Origin: Aureimonas psammosilenae
GTDB taxonomy: Bacteria > Pseudomonadota > Alphaproteobacteria > Rhizobiales > Rhizobiaceae
Reading direction: 5' to 3'
DNA length: 64,000 nucleotides
Assembly (NCBI RefSeq): GCF_009176975.1
Contig: NZ_WEZG01000014.1
Coordinates: 1 to 64,000 of the forward strand
The notes under the pieces are model-generated. The model had not been told where the DNA came from, made no database searches, and was given only the letters and a program-made list of their open reading frames with translations. Made by a program: the position numbers and the translations under genes. Below are positions 17,496 to 25,183 of this stretch, piece after piece. Within the stretch, counting starts at the first letter, position 1; every line of letters starts with the position of its first letter.

Positions 17496-17975
17496 TCAGC
17501 GATGACGTCCGGAGGCGCCGACCATGTCGCGCAGCATGGAAAGCGTGGCGAGCACGACCGTCAGGTTCAAAGCCATGCCCACCGTAACGGAAACCGCTCC
17601 CATCCCGGCGGAGCGGATGTTCAGCGCGTTGTGAAGGTTGGCGTCATGGATGCTTTGATTGTGCAGCCACATATGAAACTGCGTGCCGGGGCTTTCGATC
17701 ACCGTATGGGCATAGATCGTGAACGCCGTCGCGATCGCGAGCAGCCCCCAGCGAAGCCAGAAGGCGCGGACCGGTCCCATCAGCGCGAAGAGGAGGATCG
17801 GATAGGCGGCCAGGCTGTAGGTGTAGGGCGTCACACGCTCCCGGAACGGCCATCCGCTGTGATCGACCCGCAGGGCGTGGTCGATGTGATGGAGAACCGC
17901 CAGCCCGAGCGCCGTCAAAAGAAGAACCGTCGTCCGCCTGCTCAAGTCGCCCGAACGGCTCGGCGCGTAGACCAT
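17496..17975 (-). CDS. Hypothetical four-helix membrane protein
   Basis: 159 residues with about four helices (VLLLTALGLAVLHHIDHALR, YSLAAYPILLFALMGPVRAF, WGLLAIATAFTIYAH, MGAVSVTVGMALNLTVVLAT). The motif LHHIDHALRVDHSGWPF is histidine-rich and recurs in small uncharacterised bacterial membrane proteins. No function is assigned. It starts two bases after the stop of the SnoaL-like gene, so both are controlled from the TetR-facing promoter. Confidence 0.75.
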   Translation of the reverse strand: MVYAPSRSGDLSRRTTVLLLTALGLAVLHHIDHALRVDHSGWPFRERVTPYTYSLAAYPILLFALMGPVRAFWLRWGLLAIATAFTIYAHTVIESPGTQFHMWLHNQSIHDANLHNALNIRSAGMGAVSVTVGMALNLTVVLATLSMLRDMVGASGRHR

Positions 17976-17976
17976 G

Positions 17977-18267
17977 TCACGCCCGTTCCGCAGGAGAACG
18001 ACGGCGAAGCAGCTTGGCGATGCGTCTCTGCTTCCAGAGCCACAAGCCCGTCACGGCCGCCAGCGGAATGACGCCGAGCCGGCCGAGGCGGTCGAACCAG
18101 CAGCGGGCCAGCGCAGCCCTGTCGTGACGCTCGCTACCGAGCGCGTGCCGGCCCACGAAGCGGTGGTGGATGTTGGGGGCGCAGTCCCCTAGCAGCGCGC
18201 CGAATTCCTTGTTGTTGACGCGCAGCAAGTTCTTGCGCGCAATTCGCTTCACCATTGCGTGGTACAC
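17977..18267 (-). CDS. Truncated SnoaL/NTF2-like protein
   Basis: 96 residues from a GTG with AGAGGAGA upstream. Residues 5-60 (RKNLLRVNNKEFGALLGDCA, then IHHRFVGRHALGSERHDRAA and WFDRLGRL) match the first half of NTF2-like/SnoaL proteins, which are normally about 140 residues. From there the sequence changes to a hydrophobic LGVIPLAAVTGLWLWKQRR and a basic tail, so the second half of the fold is missing. Either a 3' deletion or an unusual membrane-anchored variant. First gene behind the TetR operator pair. Confidence 0.6.
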   Translation of the reverse strand: MYHAMVKRIARKNLLRVNNKEFGALLGDCAPNIHHRFVGRHALGSERHDRAALARCWFDRLGRLGVIPLAAVTGLWLWKQRRIAKLLRRRSPAERA

Positions 18268-18281
18268 GATCGTCTCCTCTG

Positions 18282-18324
18282 TTGACGACGTCAATATGTG
18301 CTGCCATATTGACGTCGTCAATAT
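18282..18324. promoter_or_regulatory. Twin TTGACG-N-CGTCAA palindromes, candidate TetR operators
   Basis: TTGACGACGTCAA (18282-18294) and ATATTGACGTCGTCAATAT (18306-18324, a perfect 19-bp palindrome) sit between the divergent SnoaL-like gene and the TetR gene at 18343. Two spaced sites in a shared promoter are typical of autoregulated TetR units. Confidence 0.75.
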
Positions 18325-18342
18325 AGGTCGGTAGGTGAATTC

Positions 18343-18903
18343 ATGGCCTATCATCATGGGGACGCCCGCAGGGCGTTGCTCGCCGCGGCTGCGGCTCTGC
18401 TGGAACGCGAGGGTGCCGCAGGACTGTCGTTGCGCGGCGTCGCGGAGGCTGCCGGGCTTTCGCGCCAAGCCCCCTACAACCACTTCGCCAACAAGGAGGC
18501 GATGCTGGCCGAGTTGGTGGGCGACGGCTTTGCCGAGCTGTCGCGCCGCATGGACGCAACGGCTGAGGCTGCACCGTTCGATCGTCTGGTCGCGGCGGCC
18601 GACGCCTATATCGCGTTCGGCACCGGGCAGCCGGCGACGTTCCGGCTAATGTTCGCGCGCGAGCTGGTGGACCTGCGTCGGTATCCGGACGTGCAGGCGA
18701 AGGCGGCGGCGGCCCTGGCATCCCTGTCGGCCATCGTCGGTCGGGTCGTGGGGGCCGATGTCGTTGCGGACGCGACGCTCGTTGCCTGGAGTCTCGTGCA
18801 CGGCTACACGCAACTGTGCATCGAGGCCGGCATCGATAATCCTGCTGCGCGTCCCGGCAGGGCGCGCCTGTTCGCCCGTGCGGTCGCCGGCTTGGGGACG
18901 TAA
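18343..18903 (+). CDS. TetR/AcrR regulator with WHG-type C-terminal domain
   Basis: 186 residues. The helix-turn-helix is ALLAAAAALLEREGAAGLSL with RGVAEAAGLSRQAPYNHFANK following. The C-terminal part has the TetR_C_33/WHG pattern (FRLMFARELVD, and WSLVHGYTQLCIEAG in place of W..hG). It diverges from a SnoaL-like/membrane protein pair across two palindromes, which it probably binds. Confidence 0.92.
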   Translation: MAYHHGDARRALLAAAAALLEREGAAGLSLRGVAEAAGLSRQAPYNHFANKEAMLAELVGDGFAELSRRMDATAEAAPFDRLVAAADAYIAFGTGQPATFRLMFARELVDLRRYPDVQAKAAAALASLSAIVGRVVGADVVADATLVAWSLVHGYTQLCIEAGIDNPAARPGRARLFARAVAGLGT

Positions 18904-19110
18904 GGTGCCGGGGCGTTCCAGAGCGACGCCGTGAAGCGGAGGCGTTCGGGATGGCCCGCGACGTAGTTCGGAGCCGTAGTTCGCCATCTCGAAACTTGCT
19001 TCAGAATGCTGGCCGTCGGGGTGGCCGTGCAGCGATCATGAAAGAGGGTCGTAACGTCGAGCGCCCAAACGACCGCTTTGAGGAAGCCGCTAGAGGATTT
19101 GAAACGGCAA

Positions 19111-19989
19111 TCATAGGTCGTCAGGAGCCCTGACCGCATCAAGGAGCAGGTCCGCGAACGCATCCGCGATGGCTGTCCTCGACGGCGACCGGTGAAGCAC
19201 CAGCGCGAGCGATCCGAGATCGGGAAGGAGGGCATCGCCGGAGTGGAGTTCGCGCAGATCGGACGGGATCGCGTCCACGGTCCGCGCCGTGACCCCGAGC
19301 CCGGCCCGGACGGCAGCCCACACCCCGAGAAGGCTCGAGGTCGAGAACGCATGGCGCCAGCGGCGACCCGCCGCGTCGAGCGCCTCCGTGGCACGGCTCT
19401 GGAAGGCGCAGGGCGCGTCGAAGGCGACGAGCGGGAGCGGCTCGCCGTCCACGATGCGGTGGTCTGCGGCCGCGATCCAGGCGAGCCGCCGTTCACTCAC
19501 GACCTGGCCGTCCGGCTTGCCCATCGACCCCCAGGTCAGGGCGAGATCCAGCACCCCGGCGCCGACCGCGTCCGCCATCGCGGCGCCCCGGTCGACCCGA
19601 GCCTCGACGCGGACCTTCGGGTGAGCACGCTGGAAGCGGGCCAGCAGCGAAGGCAGCCACGTCTCGGCGAAGTCCTGCGGAACGCCGACGCGCACCCAAC
19701 CCTCCAGCCCCGCCAGAGCGCCGAGAGCCAGCCTCGCCTCGTCGTTGAGGTCGAGGATACGCCGGGCGTAGCCCATCAGCGTCTCGCCCGCTTCCGTCAG
19801 GACGAGGCCGCGACCCTGCTTGCGCACGAGCGGCTGTCCGATCTGGTCCTCCAGCTTGCGAAGGTGGAGACTGACGGCGGACGGGGAGCGCCCGAGCCGG
19901 TCGGCAGCCTTGGCGAAGCTGCCGAGATCGGTGCCGATCACAAAGGTGCGCAGCACGTCCATGTCGAGGTTGATGAGTCCGGCCACCAT
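19111..19989 (-). CDS. LysR-family transcriptional regulator
   Basis: 292 residues. The N-terminal winged helix (MDVLRTFVIGTDLGSFAKAA, DRLGRSPSAVSLHLRKLEDQ) is followed by a periplasmic-binding-like effector domain starting GWVRVGVPQDFAETWLPSLL. It diverges from a tautomerase gene with about 100 bp between, and probably regulates it and itself. The effector is unknown. The 200 bp downstream (18904-19110) shows no gene. Confidence 0.92.
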   Translation of the reverse strand: MVAGLINLDMDVLRTFVIGTDLGSFAKAADRLGRSPSAVSLHLRKLEDQIGQPLVRKQGRGLVLTEAGETLMGYARRILDLNDEARLALGALAGLEGWVRVGVPQDFAETWLPSLLARFQRAHPKVRVEARVDRGAAMADAVGAGVLDLALTWGSMGKPDGQVVSERRLAWIAAADHRIVDGEPLPLVAFDAPCAFQSRATEALDAAGRRWRHAFSTSSLLGVWAAVRAGLGVTARTVDAIPSDLRELHSGDALLPDLGSLALVLHRSPSRTAIADAFADLLLDAVRAPDDL

Positions 19990-20085
19990 TCAGTTCTGCT
20001 CGATTGTGGGTTTGGAACTACGCGATAGTCGCAACGATCGTGGAGCGGCATGATCGTCCCGTCAACCAGATCGGGAGCGACCGTC

Positions 20086-20475
20086 ATGCCCTTCGTTCAT
20101 ATCCGCATCTCCGGCTTTGAACTCGAGCCGACCCAGATCGAGACCGTCCAGAAGGGGGCGACGCAGCTCATGGCGAGCGTCATGCGCAAGAAGGCCGAAC
20201 TGACGGCCGTCCTCGTCGAGACGCACGACACGGCGCGCTGGAGCATCGGCGGTCAGCAGGTCCCGCGTGCTGCCCATCTCGATGTGGAGGTCACCGCGGG
20301 CACCAACAGCGCGGACGAGAAGGCTGAGTTCGTCAGACAGGCACATGATCTGCTCAGAAGCGCGCTCGGCGCCAGTCTTCCGCTCGCAACCTATGTCGTG
20401 GTTGACGAGGTGTCGGCCGATGCTTGGGGCTACGGAGGACTGACGCAGGAGGCTCGACGGGTAGCGGCAGCCTGA
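20086..20475 (+). CDS. 4-oxalocrotonate tautomerase-family protein
   Basis: 129 residues starting MPFVHIRISGFELEP. After removal of Met the catalytic Pro-1 would be N-terminal, the hallmark of the superfamily. It is about twice as long as the short 4-OT subunit, as in MSAD/DUF1904-like members, with a second half ending VVVDEVSADAWGYGGLTQEA. The frame is open upstream to 20050, but that would bury the proline. Divergent from the LysR gene. Confidence 0.85.
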   Translation: MPFVHIRISGFELEPTQIETVQKGATQLMASVMRKKAELTAVLVETHDTARWSIGGQQVPRAAHLDVEVTAGTNSADEKAEFVRQAHDLLRSALGASLPLATYVVVDEVSADAWGYGGLTQEARRVAAA

Positions 20476-20552
20476 TCGCTGGCCCGACCTTGGCGACCCG
20501 ATCGCGAATGTTCGGTCCGGGAGCGATCGGAACCGCTCGAGAGTGGCTTAGA

Positions 20553-20620
20553 AGGGTCGTAACCCGTCCGACCGCTCTCGGGCGTCAGCTTCCACGACGG
20601 CCTGAGACCGGACGGGGTGG
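20553..20620 (+). repeat. Interspersed hairpin repeat, copy 4
   Basis: GGGTCGTAACCCGTCCGACC, CTCTCGGGCGTCAGCTTCCA, then GAGACCGGACGGGGTGG. It lies between the tautomerase gene and the methyltransferase. Confidence 0.78.
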
Positions 20621-20723
20621 TTTGCTGTCGGTCCGGTATCGGCCGGGAAGGCGCGACAGCGGACGTTGGTTCGGTGGTCCGCTCAGTTCGTTCATCTGCG
20701 GCTCAAGAAGATGACGTTGTCGG

Positions 20724-21302
20724 TCACGGTGGCGGATTGCCCATCCGGCCCCTCGGCCAGCCGCGCGATCGGGCACAGGCAACGGATGCGCCAAGCGTCA
20801 GCGGAAGGCGCATCGCCTCGACGGTCTCTTCGGCTGTGGGGAACCGGGTGTCTTCCGCGGACCAGGACCATGGCGCACGCGATCCGTGCTCGACGACGAG
20901 GAGATGTCCGCCCCGCGCCACCGCGCCGGCGGCACGGATGAGGGCCTCTGCGCGAGGCCAGTCCTGCGGCGAGTGGAGGAAGCTCGCGACGACGAGGTCG
21001 AAAGTCCCGGCCGGGAAGGACGTAGCAAGGTCATGCGCCTCGAAGCGGACACGCTCCGCAACACCCGCCGCCTCGGCGTTCCCTGCCGCCAGCGAGAGGG
21101 CGACGGTCGAGACATCGACCGCCGTCACTGCCCATCCCTGCCGAGCCAGCCACACGGCGCCGTCCCCCTTGCCGCAGCCGAGCTCCAGTGCCGTGCGAGA
21201 CGCAAGCGGCCCGGCGAACTGGGCCACTATCAACCCCGGCCGTCCCGAAGTCGTCGGCGAGCCCTGGCGGTAGATGTCGTTCCAGAATGTCTCGGTGTTC
21301 AT
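20724..21302 (-). CDS. Class I SAM-dependent methyltransferase (C-terminus frameshifted)
   Basis: The start METFWNDIY-like (MNTETFWNDIYRQG) and motif I ALELGCGKGDGAVWLAR identify a small class I methyltransferase, with post-I VTAVDVS and motif IV FDLVVASFLHSP. After EETVEAMRLP the frame departs from the family. The usual ending (PDGQSATVTDNVIFLSRR) lies in another frame and stops at 20692, so a one-base shift has occurred near 20790. The encoded protein here has an aberrant 25-residue tail. It sits 12 bases behind a thioredoxin-reductase-like gene and faces an Rrf2 regulator; the pair resembles redox or electrophile-detoxifying units. Confidence 0.85.
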   Translation of the reverse strand: MNTETFWNDIYRQGSPTTSGRPGLIVAQFAGPLASRTALELGCGKGDGAVWLARQGWAVTAVDVSTVALSLAAGNAEAAGVAERVRFEAHDLATSFPAGTFDLVVASFLHSPQDWPRAEALIRAAGAVARGGHLLVVEHGSRAPWSWSAEDTRFPTAEETVEAMRLPLTLGASVACARSRGWPRGRMGNPPP

Positions 21303-21314
21303 CGTACGCTCCCT

Positions 21315-22232
21315 TCAGGCCGCCAGCGCGAGGTCAGGATCGAATACCAGCGAACGGTGCGCGGCTGCGCCAGCCATCACGCCTGCCGCCGCGGCGAGGG
21401 TCGCGTTCGGCATGGGGCTCGCGAGGTCGCCGGCCGCGAAGACGCCCGGGACCGTCGTCGCCTGCATGGCATCGACCTCGAGGTAGGGTCCCGTGGGTCC
21501 ATCCCTCGTCGCGCAGCCGAGCCGGTTGGCGAGATCGCTGGACGGAAGCGTCAGGGGAGCGACGAACAGGCCCGCGAGCGGGATCGTCCGACCGTCGGCA
21601 AGCTGCACAGCCTCGAGCACAGGAGAAGGACCGAGAAGGGCTGTGACAGGCGTCGTCTCGACCCTCGCGCCTCGGGCGTCGAGTGCCTGTCGCTGATCTC
21701 CGGTCGGCAGGAACTTCCCTTGCGTGAACAGCGTCGTCGGTCCCCAGTCGGGCAGCAGCATCGCCTGGTGGAATGCCATCTCGTTGCGCGCCAGCACTCC
21801 GACGGGCTGCCGGTCGAGTTCGTAGCCGTGGCAGTAGGGACAGTGCAGGACGCTCACACCCCAGCGCTCGGCGAGGCCGGGCAAGTCCGGCAGGGTGTCG
21901 CGGACGCCGTAGGCAAAGACGAGCCGGCGCGCGGTAATCTCGCTCCCGGCGGCCAGCGAGACCGTGAACCCGCCGCCGTCCCGACGGGCCGCGACGGCGC
22001 CCCCGCTGGCGAAGGTAACCGTCGGGTAGACGGCGAGATCCGCCCGAAGGGCCGCGCCGATCTCGGCCGGGCCCCGTCCGTCCTGCCCTGGGAAGCCGTG
22101 CGAGGTCGCGGCAAAGCGGTTGCGGGGGACGTTCGTGTCGAGGACGAGCACGGTGCGTCGGGCCCGCGCCAGTTGCATGGCGGCAGACAGCCCCGCGAAG
22201 CTGCCTCCGATGACGATGACATCGTGGTCCAT
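21315..22232 (-). CDS. NAD(P)/FAD-dependent oxidoreductase, thioredoxin-reductase-like
   Basis: 305 residues. The FAD motif is VIVIGGSFAGLSAAMQLARA, the redox-active pair is CPYCHGYE (residues about 131-138), and the C-terminal flavin motif is VPGVFAAGDLASPMPNATLA. The length and CPYC motif match small thioredoxin-reductase-like pyridine nucleotide-disulfide oxidoreductases. Upstream of the methyltransferase with 12 bases between, and divergent from the Rrf2 gene that likely controls both. Confidence 0.93.
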   Translation of the reverse strand: MDHDVIVIGGSFAGLSAAMQLARARRTVLVLDTNVPRNRFAATSHGFPGQDGRGPAEIGAALRADLAVYPTVTFASGGAVAARRDGGGFTVSLAAGSEITARRLVFAYGVRDTLPDLPGLAERWGVSVLHCPYCHGYELDRQPVGVLARNEMAFHQAMLLPDWGPTTLFTQGKFLPTGDQRQALDARGARVETTPVTALLGPSPVLEAVQLADGRTIPLAGLFVAPLTLPSSDLANRLGCATRDGPTGPYLEVDAMQATTVPGVFAAGDLASPMPNATLAAAAGVMAGAAAHRSLVFDPDLALAA

Positions 22233-22361
22233 GGTTCAACCCTTCTATCCATTACGACACTCGACGAGTTACATGACGGACAGTCTCGATGCAAGACATG
22301 ACACTTTGCATGTTGCGTGATGTCAGCTAGAACGTCCGCGCAGACAGGAAGGGTTCCCCGC

Positions 22362-22844
22362 ATGCCACGCGACCTGCGCATGTCCCGCATTCTCCACGTG
22401 CTCATCCACCTCGATCGCCACGTGCCGCTTGCGACTTCGGACGAGATCTCCCGGATGATCTCCACCAATCCTGTCGTGGTCCGCCGTATGATGGGGGGCT
22501 TGCGCGATCGCGGTATCGTCTCGTCCGAGAAGGGGCACGGCGGCGGTTGGCAACTCGCGCGTTCGCTCGCCGACGTGACGCTACGCGACGTCTACGATGC
22601 CGTTGGTGCGCCGCCCCTGTTCAACATCGGGCCCGGCGCGGAGCCGGCCGTGTGCCTCGTCGAGAGGGCCGTCGACGCCCGCCTCGACGCGTCCCTCCGC
22701 GAGGCGGAGGCCCGCCTGCTCGAACAGTTCTCTCAGGTCTCTGTCGAGGACGTTGCCAAAGACTTCGAGCGTGGCCTCGGCTCGGCATGCGTCGGGAGCG
22801 TCTCCGACCACGGGGAACCTGTCAGGAGCCATCGTTGTGCCTGA
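22362..22844 (+). CDS. Rrf2-family transcriptional regulator
   Basis: 160 residues from the ATG at 22362, which has AGGAAGGG upstream. The winged helix covers MSRILHVLIHLDRHVPLATS, SDEISRMISTNPVVVRRMMG and the wing EKGHGGGWQLAR. It has only isolated cysteines rather than the three-Cys iron-sulfur cluster of IscR/NsrR, as in YwnA-like members that sense electrophiles or redox state. Divergent from the oxidoreductase/methyltransferase pair. Confidence 0.9.
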   Translation: MPRDLRMSRILHVLIHLDRHVPLATSDEISRMISTNPVVVRRMMGGLRDRGIVSSEKGHGGGWQLARSLADVTLRDVYDAVGAPPLFNIGPGAEPAVCLVERAVDARLDASLREAEARLLEQFSQVSVEDVAKDFERGLGSACVGSVSDHGEPVRSHRCA

Positions 22845-22958
22845 CAGCGGCCTATTGGCTGCATGCCGCGCGTAGAGCCTAATCAAGCAACGCGTCGATC
22901 ATGTTGCGCCAACGCGTCCGCTTTCAGTGAGACCCCAAGTCGCAAACGATGACGATTA

Positions 22959-23026
22959 AGGGTCGAAACCCGTCCGACCGCTTTCGCGCGTCAGCCTCCA
23001 CGACTGCCTGAGACCGGACGGGGTGG
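22959..23026 (+). repeat. Interspersed hairpin repeat, copy 5
   Basis: GGGTCGAAACCCGTCCGACC, GCTTTCGCGCGTCAGCCTCC, then GAGACCGGACGGGGTGG. It lies between the Rrf2 gene and the LysR gene, in the same orientation as the other four. Confidence 0.78.
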
Positions 23027-23078
23027 AAAGCGGTCAGGCAGCTTTACGATCGCGAAGTCCGGCAGCGGACGGCGCTCC

Positions 23079-24002
23079 TTACGCTTCGGGCGTCGCAAGA
23101 AAGTCCCGCACCTCCTCACGAAGCCAGTCCCGTAGCGTGACGATCGTCGGCTCGTTCTCCTCGCCCGAGCGATGGACAAGATCGTAGCCCCGTCCTGCCG
23201 GCAAGCGGATGTCCGGAAAGGGCTCGACCAGACGGCCTGCGGTTAGGTCCTCGGCCACGAGCGCGCTTCGCCCCAGCGCCACGCCTTCGCCACGGATCGC
23301 CGCCTCGATCACAAGGCTCCCGTGGCTGAAGGTCGGCCCCCGCATTCGAGGTGCCGACATCCCGGCGGCCTCCAGCCAGAGGCTCCACTTCGGAAGCGTG
23401 CTGTCGTCGTGGAGAAGCCGCTCCTCGTTGAGCAGCGTGCACCCGAGAAGGTTGCTTGGCGCGTCGATCCGTTTCTCGTCCCGGTAGCGCGGACTGCAAA
23501 CCGGACACATGGTCTCGTCGAGAATGCGTTCCGAGACGGTCTGCGGGTAGCTGCCGACGCCGTAGCGGATCGTAGCATCCACCCGTCCGTCCGATAGATC
23601 GATGTTCACGTCGCTGACCTCCAAATGGATGTCGACATCGGGAAGCCGTGCTGCAAGCCGGTGAAGACGCGGGGCAAACCATTTGGCCGCAAAGGACACG
23701 CTCGTGCTAATCGTCAGGCGATCGTTGCCAGTCCGAACCCGGAGGAGGTCGGCATCCCTCGCGATGTCCGCGAGTGCCCGGCTGACCGTCGCGTGGAACG
23801 AGGCTCCAGCTTCCGTCAGGACGATCTGGCGGATGAGGCGGTGGAACAGGGGAACGCCAAGATCGTCCTCCAACGCCCGGACCTGCCGGCTGATCGCGCC
23901 AGCCGTGACATGAAGCTCGACGGCGGCTTCGGTCATGCTGAGGAGCCGTCCTGTCGCCTCGAAGGCGCGTAGCGTCTGAAGAGGCGGGGGGCGGTTCGAC
24001 AT
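23079..24002 (-). CDS. LysR-family regulator (GcvA-like)
   Basis: 307 residues. The start PPLQTLRAFEATGRLLSMTE and AVELHVTAGAISRQVRALED form the GcvA-type helix-turn-helix. The effector domain has the subgroup's RLTISTSVSFAAKWFAPRL and VDATIRYGVGSYP. Divergent from a damaged EamA transporter, which was presumably its target. Confidence 0.92.
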   Translation of the reverse strand: MSNRPPPLQTLRAFEATGRLLSMTEAAVELHVTAGAISRQVRALEDDLGVPLFHRLIRQIVLTEAGASFHATVSRALADIARDADLLRVRTGNDRLTISTSVSFAAKWFAPRLHRLAARLPDVDIHLEVSDVNIDLSDGRVDATIRYGVGSYPQTVSERILDETMCPVCSPRYRDEKRIDAPSNLLGCTLLNEERLLHDDSTLPKWSLWLEAAGMSAPRMRGPTFSHGSLVIEAAIRGEGVALGRSALVAEDLTAGRLVEPFPDIRLPAGRGYDLVHRSGEENEPTIVTLRDWLREEVRDFLATPEA

Positions 24003-24114
24003 GGGTCCCTGACGCTTGCGTGTGGCTCAAACATAGCGGGCCGACAAATCGTTTGTCAGCGTCGCCTGCGCATGTGACGAGCCGTCGGCTTCCTCAACCG
24101 CGCGGCACTTGTTC

Positions 24115-25076
24115 ATGACCACCGACACATCCGTCCAGTCCGCCGGTGCGATCTTCCCGTTACGCTCCCCTTGGAGCGTCCCAGCCATGCTGGCTCTGGC
24201 GCTAGTCTGGGGCCTGTCGATCCCCATCACGAAGCTCTCGGCCTAGCCACGATGCCACCGCTGACCCTGACGGCGCTGCGCTTCGCCATCGCCGTGCCGG
24301 TCTTTGTTCTGTTCGGGCTTGGACGCCTGCGGCTCCCATGGAAGGCCGTGCCCAACGTCGCCGCGCTCGGCGTCCTTGGGATCGGGGTCGGGCAGGTCGC
24401 TCAGACCTTCGGGATCGCGGGCACGTCGGCATCCGTCAGCACGATCATCTCGGCCACCATCCCGCTGTTCGTCGTGGTGTTCGCGAGCCTGCGCCTTCGC
24501 CAGTCCGTCGGGCGCCTGCAGCAGGTCGGCTTGCTTGCTGCTTTCGGCGGGATCGCGCTGGTCGCCTTCGGACAGGGGGACGGAGGCGCAGGCCTCGCCG
24601 GGACGACGCTCTCCGGGGTCGCGCTCGTCTTCCTGTCTGCCGTGACGATCGCGTTCTACTACGTCTGGAGCATCGAGCTGACCGAGGCGTACGGGACGGT
24701 CACCGTGTCGATCTGGAGCACGTTGGCCGGGTTCCTGGTGCTTGTGCCGTTCAGCGCGTGGGAGATGTCGCAAGTCCCGTTCACGGTCGAACCCGAAGCA
24801 CTCGCGGCGGCAGCTTATCTCGGCATCCTGGTGACGGTCGCTGGTCTGTTCCTATGGCTGTGGCTTCTACGCACGGTTCCCGCACGTGTCGCGGCGAGCG
24901 TTCAGTTCCTCCAGCCCGTGTTCGGCATCGCCGCTTCGGCCGCCCTGTTCGGGGACCGCATGGGGACGCTGTTCATGGCGGGTGTGGTGCTGATCCTCGT
25001 CGGTGTCGGGTTGGCGATCGGCAGGCAACGCACGGCGAGGCAGGTGGTCGAGGCGGAGCCGGCACCCGTCCGGTGA
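24115..25076 (+). pseudogene. EamA/DMT transporter with a frameshift in the first helix
   Basis: Starting at the ATG at 24115 the sequence reads MTTDTSVQSAG and the first helix AMLALALVWGLSIPITKLSA, then hits TAG at 24244-24246. The family sequence continues in another frame as GLATMPPLTLTALRFAIAVP. It is then intact for about 275 residues with nine helices, including the second EamA repeat (VAASVQFLQPVFGIAASAAL). A net one-base change near 24238 breaks the gene. A start at 24252 would still give a protein lacking helix 1. It may be inactivated or a sequencing error. Confidence 0.8.
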
Positions 25077-25183
25077 AAGTCCGCTTCCGGGCGTCGCGTC
25101 CAAGTCGCTCGGATGACGTGGAAGGGTCGTTTGCGGTCCCGCCGCGTTCTCGGCCGCAATCGGCATGGCCGGTTGGAGCGCCG

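Noticed and set aside
20886-22301. Plus-strand open frame of 471 codons opposite the oxidoreductase
   Set aside because: No domain; the minus strand carries complete FAD and CPYC motifs.
22285-22320. ACATG...CATGT inverted repeat upstream of the Rrf2 gene
   Set aside because: Only 5-base arms with a long spacer; too weak to call an operator.
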